Positions 25,414 through 34,800 of a stretch of 64,000 bases of DNA are shown in pieces (positions within the stretch are counted from its first letter, which is position 1; the number at the start of each line of letters is the position of its first letter). The position numbers were made by a program, and so were the translations under genes. A model generated the notes under the pieces. It saw nothing but the letters and a program-made list of their open reading frames with translations. It was not told the DNA's origin and made no database searches. Origin of the DNA: Streptomyces hydrogenans (GTDB lineage: Bacteria; Actinomycetota; Actinomycetes; Streptomycetales; Streptomycetaceae); the NCBI RefSeq assembly GCF_014656075.1, contig NZ_BNBS01000030.1, forward strand, positions 1 to 64,000, given 5' to 3'.

Positions 25414-26529
25414 GTGACCGTCAGCCTGGAGCAACTGCGCCGTTGCCATGTCGCCGTCGACCTGGGCGCCGCCCGCACCCGGGTCTTCGTCAAGGGAGCC
25501 GGGCTCGTCGTCGACGAGCCGAGCGTCGCCGCCGTCAACACCCGCACCGGAGCGCTGATCGCGGTCGGCGCGCTCGCCGAGAAGATGACCGGCCGCACCC
25601 CCGACTACATCCGGGTCGTGCGCCCGGTCTCCGGCGGCACGGTCGTCGACATCGAGATGGCCCAGCGGATGCTCCGCCACCTGCTCGGCGAGAAGCTGCG
25701 CCGCCAGCTCCGCCGCAAGCCCCGGCTGCGCGCCGCCGCCTGCACCCCGCACGACAGCGACCCGCTCGCCCAGCGCGCCGCCGTGGAGACCCTGGTGGGG
25801 CTCGGGGCGCGGCGGGTCGAGCTGGTGGACACGCTCATCGCGGCGGCCGTGGGCTGCGGCCTGCCGGTCGAACAGCCCACCGCGACCATGATCATGGTGT
25901 GCGGGGCGGCGACCACCCAGGTCGCGGTGCTCTCGCTCGGCGCGATCGTGACGGCCGAGCGGATCCCGGTCGGCGGCGACGCCATCGACCACGCGATCAT
26001 CCAGCACCTGCGCCACCACCACGAGCTGATGCTGCCGAGCCAGTCGGTGCGCCCCCTCCAGCTCGCGCTGAGCGGCAACGGGCTGACCCCGCACGGCCCG
26101 GCCTCCACCGAGATCCACGGCCGGGACGTGGCCACCGGCCTGGCCCGCTCGGTCACCGTCGACACGGCCGCCGTGCGCGAGGCGATCCACACCCCGCTGA
26201 CGGCGGTGCTCGACGGCATCGGGAAGGTGCTGCGGGACTGCCCGCCGGACCTCGTGGCCGACCTCGCCGACCGCGGGATCATGATGGTCGGCGGCAGCGC
26301 CCTGCTCCCGGGCCTCGACCAGATGCTGCGGGACGCCACCGGGATGCCGGTGCACATCGCCGAACGCCCGGACGTCTGCGCCGTGCTGGGCCTCGGCGCG
26401 ATGCTGGAGGGCAAGGTCCAGCCGATGATCCTCGACCCGCTGGGCGACCACCGCGGCCTGGCCGACGACCGGGACGACGACCGCGGGCGGGACCGCGACC
26501 ACGCGTACGCCGACGACCTGACGGAGTGA
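25414..26529 (+). CDS. mbl: MreB-like actin homologue (Mbl type)
   Basis: The 371-residue product has actin-fold motifs: phosphate 1 in VAVDLGAARTRVFVKG, connect/phosphate 2 around MVCGAATTQVAVLSLG, and the adenosine loop MMVGGSALLPGLDQML. The C-terminus is a charged Asp/Arg tail not found in canonical MreB. Streptomycetes have MreB plus a shorter Mbl used in spore-wall synthesis; position near matB and the sigma gene fits Mbl. The GTG at 25414 has GGAGGAT five bases upstream; an in-frame ATG at 25348 lacks support. The next gene begins 39 bp after the stop. Confidence 0.85.
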   Translation: MTVSLEQLRRCHVAVDLGAARTRVFVKGAGLVVDEPSVAAVNTRTGALIAVGALAEKMTGRTPDYIRVVRPVSGGTVVDIEMAQRMLRHLLGEKLRRQLRRKPRLRAAACTPHDSDPLAQRAAVETLVGLGARRVELVDTLIAAAVGCGLPVEQPTATMIMVCGAATTQVAVLSLGAIVTAERIPVGGDAIDHAIIQHLRHHHELMLPSQSVRPLQLALSGNGLTPHGPASTEIHGRDVATGLARSVTVDTAAVREAIHTPLTAVLDGIGKVLRDCPPDLVADLADRGIMMVGGSALLPGLDQMLRDATGMPVHIAERPDVCAVLGLGAMLEGKVQPMILDPLGDHRGLADDRDDDRGRDRDHAYADDLTE

Positions 26530-26568
26530 CCAATCCCGACATCACCCGATTCGTACGTGGATGAGACC

Positions 26569-27990
26569 ATGGTGATCATGGCTGAGGACGAGGAAGCGGA
26601 GCGGGCCCGGCTGCCCATGCTGCTCGAAGCCGTCCTCGGCGTCGGCACGGACCTCGAACTCCGCGCCACGCTCCAGCACCTCGTCGACTCCGCGACCGAA
26701 CTGGTCGGCGCCCGCCACGGGGCGCTCGGGATCGTCGATCCCGAGCGCCCCCGGCTCACCGGGCTCTTCACCACCGGCATGACCGAGGAGGAGCGGGCCC
26801 GCGTCGGCCCGCTCCCCCGGGACGGCGACGGCGGCCTCGGCGTCCCCGTCCGCGTGCACACCCAGATCTTCGGCAACCTCCACCTCACCGGGAAGCCGGG
26901 CGGCTTCACCGAGGAGGACCTGGCCCTGCTGCGGGTGCTCGCCGCCCAGGCCGGCATCGCCATCGGCAACGCCCGGCTCTACGAGACGGCCCGGCAGCGC
27001 GAGCGGTGGATCGAGGGCGCGGCCGCCGTCACCACCGCCCTGCTCACCGGCGAGTCCGCCGAGGACGCCCTGATGACCGTCGCCGAACAGGCCAGGATCC
27101 TCGCCGACGCGGCGGCCGGCGTGATCCTCCAGCCCACCCCCGAGGGCGGGATGGAGATCGTCACGGCCTCCACCACCGAGGACCCCGGCGAGCTGGTCGG
27201 CACCACCATCCGGCCCGGCTCCGCCGTCCTGGTCCACCTGCTCGGCGGGGAGCCGGTCTTCATCGAGGACTCCTCCACCGACCCGCGGATGACCACGCCG
27301 GTCCGCTCCCGCTTCGGCCCGTCGATGATGCTGCCGCTGCGCAGCGGCGGGCGGCTGATCGGCACCCTGGCCCTCCCCCGCCACCGGGGCGCCGACCCCT
27401 ACTCGGCGGTGGACCGGCTGCTCGCCTCGCAGTTCGCCTCGCAGGCGGCGCTCGCGCTGGTCCTGGCGGACGCGCGGCACGACCGGGAGCGGCTCGCGGT
27501 CTTCGAGGACCGCGACCGGATCGCCCGCGACCTGCACGACCTGGTGGTCCAGCGGCTGTTCGCCACCGAGATGATGCTGGAGTCGACCCGCCGCCGCGCC
27601 GGGGGCTCGTCCGAGGAGGACGAGCTGCTGGGCAGGGCGGTGGACGAGCTGGACTCCACGATCCAGGAGGTGCGGACGACGATCTTCGCCCTCCAGCAGC
27701 CGCCGGCCGAGGCGCCGACGACCTTCCGGGGGCGGGTGCTGCGCGAGACCGGCGGGGCGGGGGTGCTGCTCGGCTTCCAGCCCTCGGTGCGCTTCACCGG
27801 CGCGGTGGACACGCTCGTGGAGGAACCGGAGGCGCGGAAGCTGCTCGCCGCGCTGCGGGGCGCCCTCGCGGCGGCCCACCGGCGGTCCGCGGTCGGCCGG
27901 ATCCAGGTGGACGTCGGCGTCGGCGACGAGGGCGCCTGGCTGCGCGTCGAGGACGACGGCACCCCGCCGACGACGGTGACCTGGCCGTAG
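26569..27990 (+). CDS. GAF-domain sensor histidine kinase with degenerate ATPase domain
   Basis: The ~473-residue product has two GAF domains (~30-145 and ~165-310) and an H-box of the NarL-partner type (RIARDLHDLVVQRLF), as in DevS-like kinases. The catalytic ATPase domain looks broken: after ~400 there is no recognisable N-box Glu-Asn, the only G1-like motif is EDDGTPP, and the protein ends at once with TTVTWP, without a G2 box. It may have lost autokinase activity. No response regulator is adjacent. Start codons GTG 26557, ATG 26569 and ATG 26578 are all possible with no decisive ribosome site. Confidence 0.8.
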   Translation: MVIMAEDEEAERARLPMLLEAVLGVGTDLELRATLQHLVDSATELVGARHGALGIVDPERPRLTGLFTTGMTEEERARVGPLPRDGDGGLGVPVRVHTQIFGNLHLTGKPGGFTEEDLALLRVLAAQAGIAIGNARLYETARQRERWIEGAAAVTTALLTGESAEDALMTVAEQARILADAAAGVILQPTPEGGMEIVTASTTEDPGELVGTTIRPGSAVLVHLLGGEPVFIEDSSTDPRMTTPVRSRFGPSMMLPLRSGGRLIGTLALPRHRGADPYSAVDRLLASQFASQAALALVLADARHDRERLAVFEDRDRIARDLHDLVVQRLFATEMMLESTRRRAGGSSEEDELLGRAVDELDSTIQEVRTTIFALQQPPAEAPTTFRGRVLRETGGAGVLLGFQPSVRFTGAVDTLVEEPEARKLLAALRGALAAAHRRSAVGRIQVDVGVGDEGAWLRVEDDGTPPTTVTWP

Positions 27991-28097
27991 GGCGCGCCGC
28001 CCACCCGACCTCCCCCGGGCCACCCCTCCGTCCCGGGACTCCCCCGTACGGAGCACTCCCGCGCGCCCGGCTCCCCCGCCGGATCTTGACTGGAGGC

Positions 28098-29333
28098 GTG
28101 AACTCCGACGCCAAGTCCCCGACCGCCGCGGCCTACCGCAACCTGGCGATGGCCACCATCGGCTTCACGCTCACCTTCTGGGCGTGGAACCTGATCGCGC
28201 CTCTCGGCAGCTGGTACGGCGAGCACCTGGGCCTCAGCTCGTTCCAGCAGTCCTTCCTCGTCGCCGTGCCGGTGCTGGTCGGCTCGCTGGGCCGCATCCC
28301 GGCCGGCGCGCTGACCGACAGGTACGGCGCGAAGCTGATGTTCCCGCTCGTCTCCGCGCTGACGATCATCCCGGTGCTGCTGCTGATCGTGGTGAAGGAC
28401 TCCTACGGCCTGATGATCGTGGTGGGCTTCCTCCTCGGTCTCGGCGGCACGACCTTCGCGATCGGCATCCCGCTGGTCAACTCCTGGTTCCCGCCGGAGA
28501 AGCGGGGCCTGGCGCTCGGCGTCTTCGGCATGGGCATGGGCGGCGTGGCGCTCTCCGGCTACTTCACGCCCCGGATCGCCAAGCACGGCGAGAACCTGCC
28601 GTTCGTCGTCGTGGCGATCGCGCTCGCCGTGTACGCGGTCCTCGCCGCCGCCCTCATCACCGACCGGCCGGACCGGCCGGTGCCGACGGCCTCGCTGGGG
28701 ACCCGGCTGGCCGCCGCGGGCCGGCTGCGGGTGACCTGGGAGCTGTCGGCGCTGTACGCGATCGGCTTCGGCGGCATCGTGGCCTTCGGCGTCTACCTGC
28801 CGACGTACCTGAAGACCTGGTACGAGCTGGACCCCACCGACGCGGGCACCAAGGCGGCCGGGTTCGCGGCGGTCACCGTCGTCTTCCGGCCGCTCGGCGG
28901 CTGGCTGTCGGACCGCGTCCACCCGGCGGTCGTCACCTCCTGGGCGCTCGGCGTCGTCGCCCTCCTCGCGATCGTCCAGGCCTTCGACCCGAAGCTGAAC
29001 CCGGGCGGCACGATCGCCCTGCTGATCATGGCGGCCGGGCTCGGCACCGCGAGCGGTTCGGTCTTCGCGCTGGTCTCCCAGGTCACTCCCCAGGCCAAGG
29101 TGGGGTCCGTGACCGGCATCGTCGGTGCGATGGGCGGCCTCGGCGGCTTCGTCCCACCGCTGGTCATGGGCGCGATCTACAGCGCCAAGGACTCGTACTC
29201 GATCGGCTTCATGCTCCTCTCCGACCTGGCGCTGGCCGGCTGTGTGTACGCGTACGGGCGGATGCGCGGGATCCGGCCGAGCGGCGACGAGGAGGCACCC
29301 GGGACGACGAAGGTCACGGCCGCGAGGCCCTGA
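28098..29333 (+). CDS. Major facilitator transporter, NarK/oxalate-formate-like
   Basis: The 411-residue product has 12 predicted helices, the MFS motif GRIPAGALTDRYGAK between helices 2 and 3, and NSWFPPEKRGLALGVFGMGMGG, which resembles the nitrate/nitrite (NNP) branch. The second half has PLGGWLSDRVHP. A role in nitrate or nitrite transport is possible, but NNP signature residues are incomplete and the substrate is open. The GTG at 28098 directly follows TGGAGGC, closer than a normal ribosome site, so the true start is uncertain. matB follows 60 bp downstream. Confidence 0.78.
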   Translation: MNSDAKSPTAAAYRNLAMATIGFTLTFWAWNLIAPLGSWYGEHLGLSSFQQSFLVAVPVLVGSLGRIPAGALTDRYGAKLMFPLVSALTIIPVLLLIVVKDSYGLMIVVGFLLGLGGTTFAIGIPLVNSWFPPEKRGLALGVFGMGMGGVALSGYFTPRIAKHGENLPFVVVAIALAVYAVLAAALITDRPDRPVPTASLGTRLAAAGRLRVTWELSALYAIGFGGIVAFGVYLPTYLKTWYELDPTDAGTKAAGFAAVTVVFRPLGGWLSDRVHPAVVTSWALGVVALLAIVQAFDPKLNPGGTIALLIMAAGLGTASGSVFALVSQVTPQAKVGSVTGIVGAMGGLGGFVPPLVMGAIYSAKDSYSIGFMLLSDLALAGCVYAYGRMRGIRPSGDEEAPGTTKVTAARP

Positions 29334-29393
29334 CGGCCCGGCAGAATGCCCCTCGGCAGCCGCGATTCCGAAGCGATCCGAGGAGTACGACCG

Positions 29394-30884
29394 GTGAATG
29401 CGCTCTTCCCCGCCCTGAGAGGCCGTGCCGACCGCGTCGCGCTGCGTTTCGGCGCGGCCCCCGCGACGGCGGAGACCCTGACGTACGGGGAACTGGCCCG
29501 GGCCGCCGGGGACCTGGCCGTCCGGCTCGCCGGGGCGGCCCGGGTCGCGGTCTGGGCCACGCCGACCGCCCGGACGGCCGTCGCGGTGGTGGGGGCGCTG
29601 CTCGCGGGCGTGCCCGTCGTCCCGCTCAACCCGCGGACCGGGGAGCGGGAGCTGGCGCACATCCTCGCGGACAGCGAGCCCGTCCTGCTCCTCGCGGGCG
29701 CCGGGGACGAGCTGCCGCCGACGGTCACGGGGCTGCCCCGGCTCGACGTGCCGACCCGCGTGGAGAGCTTCACGCCGGTCCCGGCGGCGGTCGCGGACGG
29801 CCCCGGGCCGGTCGACCCCGAGTCCACCGCCCTGATCGTCTACACCTCCGGCACCACCGGCCCCCCGAAGGGCGTGCTGCTCTCCCGCCGGGCGGTCGCC
29901 GCCTCCCTCGACGCGCTCGCCGAGGCGTGGTCCTGGACCGCGGACGACGTCCTGGTGCACGGGCTGCCGCTGTTCCACGTGCACGGCCTGGTCCTCGGGA
30001 TCCTGGGGCCGCTGCGGCGCGGCGGCGAGGTCCGGCACCTGGGCGCCTTCTCGGCGGAGGGGGTCGCCCGGGAGCTGGGCAGCGGCGGCACGATGCTCTT
30101 CGGCGTCCCCACCATGTACCACCGGCTGGCCGACGCCCTCCCCGACGACCCGGCGCTGGCCGGGGCCATGGCGGGGGCGCGGCTGCTGGTCTCGGGGTCG
30201 GCGGCGCTGCCGGTGCACGACCACGAGCGGATCGCGGCGGCGACGGGCCGGACGGTGGTGGAGCGGTACGGCATGAGCGAGACGCTGATGAACACCAGCG
30301 TGCGGCCGGGCGGCCCGCCGCGCCCGGGGACGGTGGGGACGCCGCTGCCGGGCGTGGAGGTGCGGCTGGTGGAGGAGGACGGCTCGGTCCTGGACGCCTC
30401 CGACGGGGAGACGGTCGGCGAGGTGCAGGTGCGCGGCCCGAACCTCTTCTCCGGCTATCTGAACCGGCCGGAGGCGACGGCGGAGGCGTTCGACGGGGGC
30501 CCGGCCGGCGGCTGGTTCCGCACCGGGGACATGGCGGTGCGGGAGTCCGACGGAGCGATCCGGCTGGTGGGCCGCAAGGCCACCGACCTGATCAAGAGCG
30601 GCGGGTACAAGATCGGGGCGGGCGAGATCGAGAACGCCCTGCTCGACCACCCGGGGGTGCGGGAGGCCGCCGTCACCGGGGAGCCCGACCCCGATCTGGG
30701 CGAGCGGATCGTGGCCTGGGTGGTGCCGGCCGACCCGTCGGACCCGCCGGCCGACGGGGAGCTGGCCGATCACGTGGCCCGGCTGCTCGCCCCGCACAAG
30801 CGGCCCCGGACGGTCCGGCTGCTGGACGAGCTCCCCCGCAACGACCTGGGCAAGGTCCTGAAGAAGCGGCTGCCGCGGGGGTGA
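29394..30884 (+). CDS. matB: Malonyl-CoA synthetase (MatB-type acyl-CoA ligase)
   Basis: The 496-residue enzyme activates malonate (and often methylmalonate) to the CoA thioester, providing extender units. It shows all ANL motifs: YTSGTTGPPKG (A3), GVPTMYHRLADALP, ERYGMSETLMNTS (A5), WFRTGDMAV (A7) and the C-terminal catalytic Lys in RNDLGKVLKKRL (A10). The stretch from FHVHGLVLGILGPLRRGG onward is nearly the same as the S. coelicolor MatB I remember. The GTG at 29394 has GAGGAG eight bases upstream. A perfect 16-bp terminator follows. Confidence 0.9.
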   Translation: MNALFPALRGRADRVALRFGAAPATAETLTYGELARAAGDLAVRLAGAARVAVWATPTARTAVAVVGALLAGVPVVPLNPRTGERELAHILADSEPVLLLAGAGDELPPTVTGLPRLDVPTRVESFTPVPAAVADGPGPVDPESTALIVYTSGTTGPPKGVLLSRRAVAASLDALAEAWSWTADDVLVHGLPLFHVHGLVLGILGPLRRGGEVRHLGAFSAEGVARELGSGGTMLFGVPTMYHRLADALPDDPALAGAMAGARLLVSGSAALPVHDHERIAAATGRTVVERYGMSETLMNTSVRPGGPPRPGTVGTPLPGVEVRLVEEDGSVLDASDGETVGEVQVRGPNLFSGYLNRPEATAEAFDGGPAGGWFRTGDMAVRESDGAIRLVGRKATDLIKSGGYKIGAGEIENALLDHPGVREAAVTGEPDPDLGERIVAWVVPADPSDPPADGELADHVARLLAPHKRPRTVRLLDELPRNDLGKVLKKRLPRG

Positions 30885-30890
30885 GACGGC

Positions 30891-30926
30891 ACGGGGCCGG
30901 GTTCCCGTGCGGGAACCCGGCCCCGT
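30891..30926. terminator. Perfect 16-bp hairpin terminator
   Basis: ACGGGGCCGGGTTCCC pairs with its exact complement around the loop GTGC. It lies between convergent matB and subtilisin genes. Confidence 0.88.
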
Positions 30927-30941
30927 GGCGGGGAGGGGGCG

Positions 30942-33900
30942 TTACCTCACGCCCACCGCGTGGATCAGCTCCTGCGTGACGGAGCCGCCCCGGTCGTCGG
31001 TGGCCCCGGCGCGCAGCGAGACCGCCGCGGCGCCGTGCGGGATCCGCAGCTCACCGGTCCAGGAGTCGCCGCGCCCCTTGCGGAGGGTCACCTTCCGCCA
31101 GGTGGCGCCGTCGTCGTAGGAGACCTCCAGGCTGCCGGAGACGAGGCTGCCGGTGCCGGTGGCGCCCTCCACGTACGAGGCGGAGATGCCGACCGGGATC
31201 CGGGCGCCGGCCCGGACGTCGCCGTACAGGTCGGTGTCGAGGTCGAAGCCGAGGTTGAGCATCGGCAGGAAGGTGTACCGGTCCCCAGGGGTCTCGGCGG
31301 AGCGGACGGTCCACTCGGAGCGTCCCTTGGCGCCGAGCCGCCAGCGGGCCGGGTCGAGGGCGGTCTCGGTGACGACCTTGTACGTGGCCTCCCCGGCGGG
31401 CGCGTCCCAGAGGTTGTAGCCGGAGCTCGTCTTGCGCCCCTGGGAGACGCCGTCCACGAACACCTCGGTGTACTGGCTCATGGTGTCGTCGTTCCACACG
31501 TCGCCGAAGCCGGTGTGGTCGGTGCCGGAGTCGCCCCAGCCGGGGGTGTTGAAGCGCAGGTCGTTGCCGCTCCGCTCCTGGCCCCAGCCGAGGCCGGTGC
31601 CGAGCCAGGGGTGCCAGACCGGGCCGAACCAGTCGGTCCGGGTGACGGAGCCGCCGCGGTAGACGGAACGGCCGCCGCGCTGCTCCAGGGACTCGCCGAG
31701 GTCGACGGACTCGTGCCACTGCTGGCCGGCGCCGGTGGAGACGTACTCGGTGCGCTCGGCCGGGAAGCCGATCCACTCCTTGAAGCCGACGCCGATCGGG
31801 AAGGTGTCGGTGAGGGAGTAGCGGAACTCGCCGCCCAGTTCCTTCCGCCCGGTCGGGGCGTGGAAGGCGGAGCGGACGGTGGCGAGGTCCCGCGCACCGG
31901 GGCGGTAGACGAGGTCGGTGCCGATGCGGCCGGGGTGACCCTCGGAGAGGTCGTAGACGTACGGGGTGAAGCGGGTGCCGGTGAGGTCGAGGCGCTGGCC
32001 GCGGGCGGCGCCGGCGGCGAGGCGGGCGGCGTCGGCGCGGTTCACGGTGGCGACGGCGAGCGGCCGGTCCTCGTAGTCGGCGGTGCCGAACCACTTCATC
32101 AGCCGGCCGGCGGCGTCGTCGGTGACGAACAGCGCCCGGGCGCCGGCGTCCTGGGCGGCCTGGGCCACCGCCGCCGGGTCGGCGCCGGGGGCGAGGCGGA
32201 CGAGGACGGCCTTGCCGGTGACGTCCTTGCCCGCGTACTCGGCCGGGGTGCCGGTGCCCGCGTCGACGAGGCCGAGGCGGTGGCGGCCCTCCAGGAGGGT
32301 GGCGCCGGCCTGGGCGCGCAGGTCGGAGAGGCGGACGCCGTCGACGCTCGCCTCCAGGACGGGCTTGCCGAGCCGCCAGACCGTGCGGTACTCGAAGGTG
32401 CCGTTCGTGACGGGCGCGGTGGGCGCGGCGAAGAGCGAGTCGTAGGCCGGCGGCACCTGCACGATGTCGGTGTAGGAGACGCCGTTCGCCTTGCGGTCGT
32501 ACTCCATGAGGAGCTGGCGGCTCTCGGTGCGCCTGTCGACCTCGGCGCGTATCTCGCGCAGCTGCCGCCCGTCGAGGGTGATCTCGCGGTCGCGGTCGAG
32601 GACGACCTCGGGGGCGGTCATGAAGCCGAGGCCGAGGGAGTCGGCGCCCTTGGAGCCCCGCACGTCGAGGAAGGTGTCGACGGTGTACGTGCCGGGCTTG
32701 AGGCGCAGCTCGACGGTGCCGGACTCGCCGACGGAGGCCGGGAAGGGGTCCTGGCCCGGGGCGAGGTTCCGCAGGCCGAGGCCGGCGGCGGCGGGGGCGC
32801 CGTCGCGGTCCTTGACGTGGACGGTGAGGGTGTAGCGCTCCTCCTCCTTGACCAGGCCGAGGGCGGTGTGGGCGACCGGGGCGCCGGCGGCGGTGGCGGT
32901 GATCCGGCCGGAGGCGGTGCCGACCGGGGCGCCGGTGCCGTCGCCGGTGACGGTGGTGCTCGCCGTGCCGTGCGCGGGGACGGTGAGGGTGGTGTCGGCG
33001 AGGGTGGTGGTGCCGGCCGGCATGCCCTCGACGGCGAGCGCGAGCTCGACGGGGGCGTCGGAGGCGTTGGTGTAGGTGACGGTCCGGGTGACGGGCTCGT
33101 TGGCCTCGTAGGGCCAGGAGAAGAAGCCGAGGTCGGCGGAGCCGGTGGCGGTGACGTCCGCGGCGATGGCGGCGCCGACGTCGACGCGGCCCGAGCCGAG
33201 GGCGTAGGCGGAGGCGTCGAGCGTCTTGGAGCTGGACATGAGGGCGTCCTTGAGGCGGGCGCCGGTCCAGTCGGGGTGCTTCTCGGCGAGCAGCGCGGCG
33301 ACTCCGGCGACGTGCGGGGTCGCCATGGAGGTGCCGTTCATCGAGGTGTAGAGACCGGTGCCCGCGGTGAGCTGGGAGCGGGCGGCGAGGATGCCGACGC
33401 CGGGCGCGGCGAGGTCCGGCTTGAGGGCCTGGTCGCGGTAGCGGGGGCCCTGGCTGGTGAAGTAGGCGGCCTCGTCGTCGGAGTCGACGGCGCCGACGGT
33501 GAGCGCGGAGTCGGCGGCGCCGGGCGAGCCGATGCTGCCGGGGGCGCCGGAGTTGCCCGCGGCGATGACGAAGAGGGCGCCGGTCTCGGCCGAGAGGGTG
33601 TTCACGGCCTGGGCCATCGGGTCGGTGCCGTCGCTGCCCTCCTGGGAGCCGAGGCTCATCGACACGATCTTCGCGTCGACGTCCTTGGCGGCCCATTCCA
33701 TGCCGGCGATGATCTCCGACTCGGTGCCGTAGCCCTCGTCGCTGAGGACCTTGCCGACGGCGAGGGTGGCGCCGGGGGCGACGCCCTTCTCCTTGCCGTC
33801 GGAGCCGGCGCCGCTGCCGCCGACGGTGGAGGCGACGTGGGTGCCGTGCCCGTTGCGGTCCGCGACCTCCTCACCCGCGATGAAGGACTTCGACTCGCTG

Positions 33901-34619
33901 ACGCGGCCCGCGAGGTCGGGGTGGGAGGCGTCGACGCCGGTGTCGAGGACGGCGACCTTGACGCCCTTGCCGGTGAGCCCGGCCTCCCACGCCTTCGGGG
34001 TGCCGATCTGGGCGTTGGAGTCGGCCATGGCGGCCTTCACCCGGGCGTCGAGCCACACCTTGGCGGGGGCGGCGGCGCGGGCGCCGGCCTGCCCGGTGAA
34101 GGACTGCCAGAAGGCGGCCGGGTCGGTCGCGGTGACGGCGACGCCGCCGACGCTGGGCAGCGCGCGGACGGTCTCGGTGCCGCGCGGGGCGCCGAGCGCG
34201 GCGCGGGCGTTCTTCGCGCCGTACGTGACGATCAGCGGGAGTTCGCCGGTGAGGCCCTGCTCGACGAGGCCGGTGACGTCGAAGAGGCGCGGGTCGAGGG
34301 CGCCGGAGTCGAGGTGGCGGCGGGCCTCGTCGGGGACGACGGTGACCCGGCCGTCGGTGACCTGGGTGCGGACGGCTCCGGTGGCTCCCTTCGCGCGGTC
34401 GACGGTAACGGTCTGCCGTCCGTCGCCGAGGCCGGTGAGGGTGACCCGGTCGCCGGTGACGAGGGTGACGGTGGCGGACGCGGCCGGCCCCTTGAAGGTG
34501 TCGGGCACGGCGGCGGCCGTGGTGCCCGGCGCGGCGGCGGTCTGCCCGGCCGAGAGCATCACGAGGGAGACGCCGGCGGCGATCAGCCCGGCCCTTCCTC
34601 TGGTCAGCGGTGCGGTCAT
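30942..34619 (-). CDS. Large secreted subtilisin-like serine protease (S8)
   Basis: The 1225-residue preproprotein has a Sec signal (AGQTAAA, ~28), a propeptide (~45-200), and an S8 catalytic domain with Asp in VAVLDTGVDAS, His in NGHGTHVAS and Ser in NGTSMATPHVAG. After the catalytic domain come beta-sandwich modules and a PA-like region (~770-900); the last ~300 residues are aromatic-rich with no family I know. It is probably exported and may be cell-associated through its C-terminal modules. The ATG at 34619 has GAGGAG seven bases upstream. S. coelicolor has a similar S8 gene next to matB. Confidence 0.92.
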   Translation of the reverse strand: MTAPLTRGRAGLIAAGVSLVMLSAGQTAAAPGTTAAAVPDTFKGPAASATVTLVTGDRVTLTGLGDGRQTVTVDRAKGATGAVRTQVTDGRVTVVPDEARRHLDSGALDPRLFDVTGLVEQGLTGELPLIVTYGAKNARAALGAPRGTETVRALPSVGGVAVTATDPAAFWQSFTGQAGARAAAPAKVWLDARVKAAMADSNAQIGTPKAWEAGLTGKGVKVAVLDTGVDASHPDLAGRVSESKSFIAGEEVADRNGHGTHVASTVGGSGAGSDGKEKGVAPGATLAVGKVLSDEGYGTESEIIAGMEWAAKDVDAKIVSMSLGSQEGSDGTDPMAQAVNTLSAETGALFVIAAGNSGAPGSIGSPGAADSALTVGAVDSDDEAAYFTSQGPRYRDQALKPDLAAPGVGILAARSQLTAGTGLYTSMNGTSMATPHVAGVAALLAEKHPDWTGARLKDALMSSSKTLDASAYALGSGRVDVGAAIAADVTATGSADLGFFSWPYEANEPVTRTVTYTNASDAPVELALAVEGMPAGTTTLADTTLTVPAHGTASTTVTGDGTGAPVGTASGRITATAAGAPVAHTALGLVKEEERYTLTVHVKDRDGAPAAAGLGLRNLAPGQDPFPASVGESGTVELRLKPGTYTVDTFLDVRGSKGADSLGLGFMTAPEVVLDRDREITLDGRQLREIRAEVDRRTESRQLLMEYDRKANGVSYTDIVQVPPAYDSLFAAPTAPVTNGTFEYRTVWRLGKPVLEASVDGVRLSDLRAQAGATLLEGRHRLGLVDAGTGTPAEYAGKDVTGKAVLVRLAPGADPAAVAQAAQDAGARALFVTDDAAGRLMKWFGTADYEDRPLAVATVNRADAARLAAGAARGQRLDLTGTRFTPYVYDLSEGHPGRIGTDLVYRPGARDLATVRSAFHAPTGRKELGGEFRYSLTDTFPIGVGFKEWIGFPAERTEYVSTGAGQQWHESVDLGESLEQRGGRSVYRGGSVTRTDWFGPVWHPWLGTGLGWGQERSGNDLRFNTPGWGDSGTDHTGFGDVWNDDTMSQYTEVFVDGVSQGRKTSSGYNLWDAPAGEATYKVVTETALDPARWRLGAKGRSEWTVRSAETPGDRYTFLPMLNLGFDLDTDLYGDVRAGARIPVGISASYVEGATGTGSLVSGSLEVSYDDGATWRKVTLRKGRGDSWTGELRIPHGAAAVSLRAGATDDRGGSVTQELIHAVGVR

Positions 34620-34800
34620 CGAACGACTCCTCGCGGACCCGTGGTTCGGGGGTGTGGAGTGACGGATCCGCGAGGAGTCTGATCCCTGGGACGGGAGTTG
34701 ACCCCTGTCCCGGCTGGCGGCTATGTGCCGTGGCGGCCAACCGCCAGAGGGGCGACAACGGGTCGGTCCGGGCGTGTCCGGGATGCTCCGGAAACCCGTC

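Noticed and set aside
28098..29333. Naming the MFS gene narK
   Set aside because: NNP-type nitrate signatures are incomplete and no nitrate metabolism genes are adjacent.
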